Source: Sporichthya brevicatena (GTDB taxonomy: Bacteria > Actinomycetota > Actinomycetes > Sporichthyales > Sporichthyaceae). Taken from it: a stretch of 47,710 bases of DNA. Position numbers and translations under genes: made by a program. Where the stretch lies: the NCBI RefSeq assembly GCF_039525035.1, contig NZ_BAAAHE010000005.1, positions 25,930 to 73,639 of the forward strand, written 5' to 3'. Positions 8,062-14,337 of the stretch are shown here, piece by piece. The notes under the pieces were generated by a model. That model was given only the letters and a program-made list of their open reading frames with translations, was not told the origin of the DNA and ran no database searches. Every line of letters begins with the position of its first letter. The first letter of the stretch is position 1.

Positions 8062-9519
8062 TCAAAAGCCCTTCGGGAGGCCTGTGAAGCAGGTGAACCG
8101 GCCTCGGTTGGGGGCGGTGTAACCGTCCGGGGTGAGGTGCAGCAGCCCGTAGCAGTCGTTGGCGCTCGGGGGAGCGGCGCGGTGGAAGGTGATGGGTGGG
8201 GCGAGCCCGTCGAGCGTCTCGTTGCGGACCAGCCACAACCCGTCGAGCAGCAGCGCGCGGGTGAGGGTGCCGGCCCGCGCGCGGTCGGCGACGAGCGCGA
8301 ACGCCCGCTCGAACAGACGGCCCGAGGCGTACTGGCTGATGGTGTTCTGGTCGATCGAGGTGCCCGGCGCGAACCGTTCGTAGGCGGCGCGGAACGCGCG
8401 GACGCCGCCGCCCTCGGTCGCGAGGAACGGGACGTTGCCGGCACCGAGGAACGCACCGAGCTTGCGGACGTTGGGGTCGAGCGCGGCCTCGGCGGTGACC
8501 GCGAGCGCCGAGGTCGCGACGGCGGGGGTGTACCCGAGCGAGAGGCAGGACCGCGCGAAGCGTGCGTTGCCGGAGCCTTCGAGCGCGACGAAGACCGCGT
8601 CGGCGCCGGCGGACCTCAGGGCCTGGCACTCCGCCGTGTAGTCGGGTGAGGTGATCGAGGAGATCTTGCGCAGCACGACCTGCAGGCCCGAGGCCTTGGC
8701 CATCGCCTCGAAGTTCGCGTTGATCTGACCGCAGATCGCGGCCTCGACGCAGTAGACCAGACCGATCCGGTCCGAGCTCGCGGCCCGGGCGGCCTCCTTC
8801 ATCGCCCCGGCGTACGCGGCGAGCGGACCGCCGCCCTGCGGGAAGAACCAGGGGCTGGAGAACCACGGCGCCTCGATCAGGTCGCCGCCGACGAACGGCA
8901 CCTCGTTCTGCTCGGCGAACCGCTTCGCGGCGGCGAAGGTCGTCGGCACCCCGGCGCCGACGATCGCGATCGCCTTCTTGTTGTTCACGAGCTCGTTGAG
9001 GTTCGACGTCACGCGCGCGGGGTCGGCGGCGTCGTCCATCTGGTAGAGCTGCACCGGGTGGCACTGCACCCCGCCGCGGGCGTTGACGTCGCGCAGCCAG
9101 AGCGCGAGCCCGGTGCGCATGTTGAAGTTCGAGGCGCCGATGATCCCCGAGCTCGGGGCGGTCTGGCCGATGACCACCGGCGCCAGCGCTTTCGCACACG
9201 TCGCCCGCACTGGAGATGACATCTCTTGTGCAGGTTCCTCGCGGCGGGTCGGCGGCGCCGCAGCGGTCGCCGGGCCCGCGGCGGTCGCGGTGGCCGCGGG
9301 CCGGTCGGTGGCCGGTGCGCCGCCGGTCGTCGCGGGGACCGCGACGTCCGGGTCGGCCGGCAGGGGCGCGCTCGCGTGCACCGGGGCCGCGGCCGCGGCG
9401 CGCATGGCGGCGGTCCCGTCGGCGGCCTCGATCGCGTCGGTGGACATCCGCGTCCCGCACGCCCCGAGTGTCAGGCTCAGGCTCAGAACACCGACAAGAG
9501 CGGAGATCTGACGCCTCAT
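8062..9519 (-). CDS. Orphan ABC-type substrate-binding lipoprotein
   Basis: This 485-residue protein has a signal peptide with lipobox LGAC (Cys21). A ~90-residue Ala/Pro/Thr-rich linker follows, then a type-1 periplasmic-binding domain beginning at PVVIGQTAPSSGI (Peripla_BP_6 family). A conserved DGLWLVRNETLDGL-like C-terminal segment is visible. Its ATG overlaps the stop of the DUF7064/7065-like gene (ATGA), so it is co-translated with that gene and the phosphotransferase rather than with a permease. It may serve one of the Liv importers in the window or act as a sensor for the PucR protein downstream. A dispersed 25-bp palindrome (9207-9231) lies in frame in the linker and encodes about AQEMSSPV. 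Confidence 0.9.
   Translation of the reverse strand: MRRQISALVGVLSLSLTLGACGTRMSTDAIEAADGTAAMRAAAAAPVHASAPLPADPDVAVPATTGGAPATDRPAATATAAGPATAAAPPTRREEPAQEMSSPVRATCAKALAPVVIGQTAPSSGIIGASNFNMRTGLALWLRDVNARGGVQCHPVQLYQMDDAADPARVTSNLNELVNNKKAIAIVGAGVPTTFAAAKRFAEQNEVPFVGGDLIEAPWFSSPWFFPQGGGPLAAYAGAMKEAARAASSDRIGLVYCVEAAICGQINANFEAMAKASGLQVVLRKISSITSPDYTAECQALRSAGADAVFVALEGSGNARFARSCLSLGYTPAVATSALAVTAEAALDPNVRKLGAFLGAGNVPFLATEGGGVRAFRAAYERFAPGTSIDQNTISQYASGRLFERAFALVADRARAGTLTRALLLDGLWLVRNETLDGLAPPITFHRAAPPSANDCYGLLHLTPDGYTAPNRGRFTCFTGLPKGF
9207..9231 (-). repeat. Dispersed 25-bp palindrome, copy 1 (inside a coding sequence)
   Basis: This copy is the reverse complement of three identical copies at 18404, 18440 and 26774. 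It has a GAGATG-T-CATCTC core flanked two bases out by GCAC and GTGC. It lies in frame in the linker of the binding lipoprotein, just before the folded domain. The adjacent CCT on one side is shared with the copies at 18404 and 18440. Confidence 0.85.
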
Positions 9520-10499
9520 CGGGAAGCGCGATCCTTCATCGCGTGCTGGTGCTCCTCGAACCAGATGCCCTGGCACGGGCCGAAGCCGACCCCGCCGTCG
9601 TCGGTCTCCCAGCGATAGACGCTGTCGTAGGTGAAGGCGTGCGGCCAGGAGACGATCGGGGACCCCGCGACGGCCCGTCCGGTCAGGCGCAGGACGCGAC
9701 CGGTCGCGTCCTCGGCCTCGATCTCCTGGGCGAGCGGGTAGTACAGCTGCGGGTGGATCGCGGTGACGGTGCGTTCGACGAGGACGAGTTCGCGGATCTC
9801 GTCGCCGCGGCCGAGGAAGGAGAACATCGCGTTCGGCCCCTCGAACCCGACCTGGTTGAAGTACCGCCCGTCGTCGAGGTAGACCGGCGTCCACGAGATC
9901 GGGGCGTCGAAGCGGCCGCGGCGGTCCTCGGTGCGGTCCTGGTTCCACGAGCGGTCGCGGATCGTGTTGCAGTCGATCTCGTACGTCCGCCCGTGCAGCG
10001 TCAGTTCACCGACGCAGTGCATGAACTGCTCGCTGCCGCCGGGCGTGATCGTGCCCGCGAGATTCTCGCCGGGGATGACGGCGGCGCGGCCGACGAGCGG
10101 GCTCAGGGCCGTCTGCTCGATCTCGAACGCGGCGCGGCCGTCCGCGCTGCGGTAGGTGATCCGGGCCTTGCGGCCGAGCTCGCCGAACTCGATGCGGTAA
10201 CCGCGGCTGGTCGTGATGACGTTGCCGTCGACCTCGGGCCACGGCAGCGTCATCGAGTAGTCGAGGTGCGCCATGTCGAGGACGCAGGAGTTGTCGAGCC
10301 CCTGGAAGATCTGGACGCTGCCCTGCATGAGCGGGAAGTACGGCTGGTAGCGGATGTAGCTGTAGCAGCCGATCTCCGCCTCGGGGATCTGAAAGCCGAA
10401 GTAGTGCGTGTGCGTGGTGTGCGGCGCGTACGCGCCGGCGTGCTCGCGGGGGTCGAGGCCGATCAGGTCGGTCTCGCCGGGCAGGACGGAATGACCCAT
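9516..10499 (-). CDS. DUF7064/DUF7065-like protein of unknown activity
   Basis: This 327-residue soluble protein is rich in aromatic residues and beta-strand-like segments (THYFGFQIPE, RYQPYFPLMQG, ISWTPVYLDDGRYFNQVGFEG) and has no signal peptide. The pattern resembles proteins annotated with DUF7064/DUF7065, some of which are thought to have a lipocalin- or hydratase-like (AttH/CrtC) fold. I recognise it by its general pattern and its phosphotransferase neighbour, not by a catalytic motif. The ATG (complement 10497-10499) overlaps the phosphotransferase stop by one base, and its stop overlaps the next start. A MGGAPLMGHS start a few codons upstream is possible. The tight coupling suggests it acts on the same substrate as the kinase. 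Confidence 0.8.
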   Translation of the reverse strand: MGHSVLPGETDLIGLDPREHAGAYAPHTTHTHYFGFQIPEAEIGCYSYIRYQPYFPLMQGSVQIFQGLDNSCVLDMAHLDYSMTLPWPEVDGNVITTSRGYRIEFGELGRKARITYRSADGRAAFEIEQTALSPLVGRAAVIPGENLAGTITPGGSEQFMHCVGELTLHGRTYEIDCNTIRDRSWNQDRTEDRRGRFDAPISWTPVYLDDGRYFNQVGFEGPNAMFSFLGRGDEIRELVLVERTVTAIHPQLYYPLAQEIEAEDATGRVLRLTGRAVAGSPIVSWPHAFTYDSVYRWETDDGGVGFGPCQGIWFEEHQHAMKDRASR

Positions 10500-11548
10500 C
10501 AGCGGTGCCCCGCCCATCCGGTGACCTCGCCGGCGGGGACGTCGACGCCGAGGTACCCGGCGAGCATGACGCTGGCCGGGTTGATCAGCCACATCGTCGA
10601 CTCCGGCGGCAGGATCCCGGCCTCGGTCATCAGGTGGCCCGCGCGCATCACGGCGAGCGCGCCGAACGTCGCGGCGAAGCGCTCGTAGTAGTCCAGGTGC
10701 CGGGGCGTGAGGCCGGACAGCTCGGTCCAGCGCGCCAGAATCTCGTCCCGGTCGGGGAATCCGGGCGGACTCGGGGCGCCGTAACCCTCGGACCACAGGC
10801 GCAGCGCGTAGAGGAAGTACGCGAGGTCGAGCTCGGGGCTGCCGATCGAGGCGAGCTCCCAGTCCAGTGCGCCGACGACGGTCAGGTCGTCGGCGAAGAG
10901 CATGTTGCCGATGCGGGCGTCGCCCCAGGAGAGCGTCATCGGCTCGTCCGTCGGTGCGTGCGTGCGCAGGTACTCGAGGCCGGCCTCGATGACCGGGTGC
11001 GGACGGTTCTGATGTCCCGTCACGTAGAGGTGTTCGAGGAAACCGATCTGCTCGCCGATCCCGACGCGGCTGAGGCGGAGGTCGAGCCCGGCCCAGTCGA
11101 CCTGCGCGACGGCGACGATCGTGGCGATCGCGTTGTCGATCAGGCGGTGCTGCTCGGCGGGGGAGAGGTCGAGGACCCACCCCGCGAGCGAGTACGGCGG
11201 GTCGTCCGGCGGCACCCGGCCGGCGATGTGGTCCATGACGAGGAACCGGTCGCCGAGAACGCGCGGGTCGAGTTCGACGCCCACGACGTGCGGCGTCGGC
11301 ACCGGCGTCGACTCCGCCAGCGTCCGCATGATCCGGGCCTCGTCCTCGAGCCAGTAGGTCGGGAACAGCCCGGTGCCGTCCGGCGGCGCGACGCGCGCGA
11401 CGTACGGCCGCTCGCCGGCGGTGAACAGGACGGTCTCGCAGGACAGGCCGCTGGCGGTGGGCACGGACAGGTCGCGGACCGGCTGCCCCATCCAGTGTTC
11501 GAGGGCCGCGGCGGCGCGCGCCGGGTCGATCCGATTCGCCAGGGCCAC
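10499..11548 (-). CDS. APH-type phosphotransferase family protein
   Basis: This 349-residue protein has the aminoglycoside-phosphotransferase/choline-kinase fold. The catalytic-loop segment reads LSWGDARIGNML, with Trp where the Brenner motif usually has His but with Asp and Asn kept. The metal-binding DWELASIGSPELDLAYF follows. Members of this subgroup in catabolic loci are not resistance enzymes. Related proteins in levulinate catabolism (LvaA) and in ACAD10/11 phosphorylate hydroxyacyl-CoAs. It is first in a four-gene minus-strand unit and diverges from a TetR gene, with a 64-bp promoter region between them. Confidence 0.88.
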   Translation of the reverse strand: MALANRIDPARAAAALEHWMGQPVRDLSVPTASGLSCETVLFTAGERPYVARVAPPDGTGLFPTYWLEDEARIMRTLAESTPVPTPHVVGVELDPRVLGDRFLVMDHIAGRVPPDDPPYSLAGWVLDLSPAEQHRLIDNAIATIVAVAQVDWAGLDLRLSRVGIGEQIGFLEHLYVTGHQNRPHPVIEAGLEYLRTHAPTDEPMTLSWGDARIGNMLFADDLTVVGALDWELASIGSPELDLAYFLYALRLWSEGYGAPSPPGFPDRDEILARWTELSGLTPRHLDYYERFAATFGALAVMRAGHLMTEAGILPPESTMWLINPASVMLAGYLGVDVPAGEVTGWAGHR

Positions 11549-11612
11549 GTCGACTCCAAGTCCGTTGTGTAGTGCCGCACCACATCGTGGACTTGTGTAG
11601 TGTCACTAGTCA
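11549..11612. promoter_or_regulatory. Divergent promoter region with TetR-type operator
   Basis: The 64-bp gap between the phosphotransferase and TetR genes holds a perfect 11-bp palindrome TAGTGTCACTA (11598-11608). Its first six bases fit a -10 box (TANNNT) about nine bases before the TetR ATG, so the TetR transcript would be nearly leaderless. A direct repeat of TTGTGTAGTG occurs at about 11568 and 11594. This suggests autoregulation and control of the divergent operon by the adjacent TetR protein. Confidence 0.5.
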
Positions 11613-12248
11613 ATGGCTGCGACGACGAAACGACCGCGCCGCGCGTCCGCCGACGTGCGGGAGCTCCTGCTGCGTGCCGCCCGGGACGAGTTCCTCGCCA
11701 AGGGCTACGCGGGCGCGACCACCAAGGCGATCGCCGCCCGGGCCGAGGTCTCGGAGACGGTGATCTTCAATCAGTTCGGCGACAAGACCGGGCTGTTCAC
11801 CGAGGCCTTCGTCAGCCCGTTCGGCGAGGTCGTGGCCGAGTACCTCGACGCGCGGAACAACCCGCAGAACTCCTCACCGGCCGAACGTGTGGAGCGGTTC
11901 GTCGAGCACCTGTCCGCGCTGGCCCGCGAGTACCGCCCGATCCTGATCGCCGCGATCAACCATCGCCTCGACGGCACCGGCCCGGCCGAGGACGACCTGC
12001 TCGACCGTCTCGCCGCGGAGCTGCAGAAGATTCTCGGGATCGGCGAGCTCACCGACATCCCCGGCTTCGGCCCCGTCGGCCCCGCCACCCGGGCGAGCGC
12101 CGCCGCGATGGTGCTCGGAATGGCGCTGCTCGACGACCTGATTTTCCCCCGGAGCGCCGAGCGCCCCTCCGACACCCGCCTCGAGGCCGAGATGACCGCC
12201 GCGATCCTCAGCCGCCTCCGCGACCCCGAGGCCCCGCTATCCCACTGA
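11613..12248 (+). CDS. TetR family transcriptional regulator
   Basis: This 211-residue protein has an N-terminal TetR helix-turn-helix (KAIAARAEVSETVIFNQFGDK, key part AEVSETVIFNQF) at about residues 35-60. A divergent ligand-binding domain follows. It is transcribed away from the phosphotransferase operon and is the obvious candidate to bind the palindrome at 11598-11608. Its 3' end faces another TetR gene across a perfect 44-bp palindrome. The ATG has almost no leader, so leaderless translation is likely. Confidence 0.92.
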   Translation: MAATTKRPRRASADVRELLLRAARDEFLAKGYAGATTKAIAARAEVSETVIFNQFGDKTGLFTEAFVSPFGEVVAEYLDARNNPQNSSPAERVERFVEHLSALAREYRPILIAAINHRLDGTGPAEDDLLDRLAAELQKILGIGELTDIPGFGPVGPATRASAAAMVLGMALLDDLIFPRSAERPSDTRLEAEMTAAILSRLRDPEAPLSH

Positions 12249-12281
12249 CCCGCTGACCCGCTGACCTGCATCGATGTCAAG

Positions 12282-12325
12282 AAAGGGTGACACCCCTTAC
12301 TGCGCAGTAAGGGGTGTCACCCTTT
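12282..12325. terminator. 44-bp perfect palindrome, bidirectional terminator (repeat B copy 1)
   Basis: The sequence is a perfect inverted repeat with 22-bp arms (AAAGGGTGACACCCC...GGGGTGTCACCCTTT). An A-run on the left and a T-run on the right provide a U-tract in both directions. It lies exactly between two convergent TetR genes (12248 and 12361), as expected for a shared terminator. The central 38 bp recur perfectly at 26834-26871, and the left half recurs at 18478. Confidence 0.8.
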
Positions 12326-12360
12326 TCAGGCCGCTCTCAGGTGACGCCGTCTCAAGCGGG

Positions 12361-12999
12361 TCAGACGGCGCCCTTGCAGGGGGCGTAGAGGGTGTTCCAG
12401 ACGATCGCGGTGTACGCGTCGATCAGGGCCTCGACGGTGGCGTCGGGGGCGCCGCGGACGAGCTGGTGGAGACCGCGTTCGGCCATCCAGGTCAGCCACT
12501 CGGCGACCTCGGCGGCGGGGAGGTTGGGGTCGACGAAGCCCTCGCGCTGGCCGACCTTGATGTGCTTGCGCAGGCCGGCGGTGTTGTGGGCGATCAGGCC
12601 CATCGCGGCCTCGCGGACGGCCGGGTCGTAGGCGGCCGCGTCGAAGGCGGCGGCCATCAGGTTCGTGTGCGGCCGGTAGGTCAGCACGATCGACGAGAGC
12701 GCCTTGCGCAGGTCGTCGCGGTCGGCGGTCGCGTCCAGGCCCCACCAGTCGGTCGCGGAGTCGTCGAGGGAGTCGGTGATGTCCTCGAGCCAGGCGCGGA
12801 GCAGTTCGCCCTTGTCCTCGAAGTAGACGTAGAAGGTGGAGCGGGCGACGCCGGCCTGGGCGACGAGGCGCTCGACGGAGAGCTCGGTGAAGCTCTCGCC
12901 CTCGGCCAGCATCTGCTCGACGGCGGTGAGCAGCTTCGCGCGGATGTCGTCGCGCCGCTGCGCCCGGCTGCTCTGGGCCTTGCGCGTGATCGAGGGCAT
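12361..12999 (-). CDS. TetR family transcriptional regulator
   Basis: This 212-residue protein starts at the ATG complementary to 12997-12999, encoding MPSITRKAQSS. An in-frame upstream start would run into the operator region and is less likely. The helix-turn-helix is VERLVAQAGVARSTFYVYFEDK (key part AGVARSTFYVYF). It diverges from the thiolase gene, with two similar palindromic sites between them, so it probably controls the thiolase/acyl-CoA dehydrogenase pair and itself. TetR proteins placed beside beta-oxidation genes commonly respond to acyl-CoAs. Confidence 0.9.
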   Translation of the reverse strand: MPSITRKAQSSRAQRRDDIRAKLLTAVEQMLAEGESFTELSVERLVAQAGVARSTFYVYFEDKGELLRAWLEDITDSLDDSATDWWGLDATADRDDLRKALSSIVLTYRPHTNLMAAAFDAAAYDPAVREAAMGLIAHNTAGLRKHIKVGQREGFVDPNLPAAEVAEWLTWMAERGLHQLVRGAPDATVEALIDAYTAIVWNTLYAPCKGAV

Positions 13000-13135
13000 G
13001 GCCGCATTGTGACCGAACGGACGGCGCGGATCCACTAGGTGTCTGGACGGGATGTCCGAGATTTTGGACACTGGTCGTAGGATGTGTCTGGACGGACCGT
13101 CCGATTTTTCAGCCCTGCTGTCGAGGAGATCTGCT
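13000..13135. promoter_or_regulatory. Divergent regulatory region with two TetR-type operator copies
   Basis: Two related sites occur. One is GGACGGGATGTCC (13045-13057) and the other the perfect palindrome GGACGGACCGTCC (13090-13102). Each is preceded by TGTCT and followed by GA and a T-rich stretch, so roughly 24 bp is duplicated with a 45-bp period. A TANNNT-type -10 candidate TAGGAT (13078-13083) sits between them, which would put the thiolase transcription start on the second site. A GAGGAG ribosome-binding site is at 13123-13128. Confidence 0.6.
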
Positions 13136-14293
13136 GTGCCCGAGGCCTACATCGTTGATGCCATCCGTACCCCGGTCGGGCGCCGCAAGGGCGGCTTCTC
13201 CGAGATCCACCCCGCGGACATGGGCGCGCACGTCATCGCCGCGGTCGTCGAGCGGACCGGCGTCGACCCCAACGCGATCGACGACGTCATCGTCGGCTGC
13301 CTGGACAACATCGGCTCGCAGGCGGGCAACATCGGCCGCACCGCGGCGCTCGCGGCCGGGCTGCCCGAGGCCGTGCCGGGCGTGACGATCGACCGCCAGT
13401 GCGGGTCCTCGCAGCAGGCGGTGCACTTCGCCGCGCAGGCCGTGATGAGCGGGACGAACGACCTGATCATCGCCGGCGGCATCCAGAACATGACGCAGTA
13501 CACGATCCTCTGCGCGTTCGCCGCCGGCGAGCACTACGGCCTCGGCCGCACCGACCCGTGGACCGGGTCGGAGAAGTGGGCCGCGCGCTACGGCACCGAC
13601 GTCCTCTCCCAGTTCGCCGGTGCCGAGGGCATCGCGGACAAGTGGAACATCACCCGCGAGGAGATGGAGCAGTTCGCGCTGACGTCGCATCAGCGCGCGC
13701 TCGACGCCCAGAAGAACGGTCACTTCGACCGCGAGATCCTCGCCTACGACACCATCACCGCCGACGAGGGTCCGCGAGCCGACACCAGCCTGGAGAAGCT
13801 CGCCGGCCTCAAGGAACTCGCGCCGGGCGGCAAGCTCACCGCGGGTGTCTCCTCGCAGATCTCCGACGGCGCGGCTGCGCTGCTCGTCGCGTCCGAGGCT
13901 GCGGTGAAGGCGCACGGACTCAAGCCCCGCGCCCGCATCCACCACATGTCGGTCATGGGCGCCGACCCGGTGCTCATGCTCACCGCGCCGATCCCCGCGA
14001 CCAAGCGCGCCCTCGAGCGCACCGGCCTGAGCGTCGACGACATCGACCTGTTCGAGTGCAACGAGGCCTTCGCCTGCGTGCCGATGGCGTGGGAGAAGGA
14101 ACTCGGCATCCCGCACGAGAAGGTCAACGTCAACGGCGGCGCGATCGCGATCGGCCACCCGGTCGGTGCGTCCGGCGCCCGCATCATGACGACGCTGCTC
14201 CACGAGCTCGAGCGCACCGGCGGCCGCTACGGCCTGCAGACGATGTGCGAGGGCGGCGGCGTCGCCAACGTGACCATCCTCGAGCGCCTGTAA
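13136..14293 (+). CDS. Acetyl-CoA C-acetyltransferase / 3-ketoacyl-CoA thiolase
   Basis: This 385-residue thiolase starts at a GTG seven bases after GAGGAG. The nucleophilic Cys89 is in DRQCGSS. The NEAF motif (CNEAFACVP), the GHPVGASGAR active-site histidine segment and the C-terminal CEGGGVAN cysteine loop are all present, so it should be a working Claisen-type thiolase of the FadA class. It is followed 44 bp later by a fused acyl-CoA dehydrogenase, giving two steps of a beta-oxidation cycle. The substrate could be a side-chain or ring-derived acyl-CoA. It is probably controlled by the divergent TetR protein. Confidence 0.94.
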   Translation: MPEAYIVDAIRTPVGRRKGGFSEIHPADMGAHVIAAVVERTGVDPNAIDDVIVGCLDNIGSQAGNIGRTAALAAGLPEAVPGVTIDRQCGSSQQAVHFAAQAVMSGTNDLIIAGGIQNMTQYTILCAFAAGEHYGLGRTDPWTGSEKWAARYGTDVLSQFAGAEGIADKWNITREEMEQFALTSHQRALDAQKNGHFDREILAYDTITADEGPRADTSLEKLAGLKELAPGGKLTAGVSSQISDGAAALLVASEAAVKAHGLKPRARIHHMSVMGADPVLMLTAPIPATKRALERTGLSVDDIDLFECNEAFACVPMAWEKELGIPHEKVNVNGGAIAIGHPVGASGARIMTTLLHELERTGGRYGLQTMCEGGGVANVTILERL

Positions 14294-14337
14294 CAGCGTC
14301 GGTAGATCCGCGACCCGTCGGTTAGAGAGGCACCACG

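Noticed and set aside
9207-9231. MTSLVQ-type short frames on the opposite strand of each palindrome as real peptides
   Set aside because: They arise from the palindrome itself, which contains GGAGATG. The frames continue into unrelated antisense sequence at each locus.
9216-10688. 490-codon plus-strand open frame opposite the lipoprotein and DUF7064/7065-like genes
   Set aside because: It is low-complexity Arg/Val/Asp/Gly sequence antisense to two recognisable proteins coupled by overlapping stops and starts.
13052-13135. Longer N-terminus for the thiolase from an upstream start
   Set aside because: The extension would cross the operator pair and lacks thiolase sequence, while the GTG at 13136 has GAGGAG at ideal spacing and begins with the typical PEAYIVDAIRTP.
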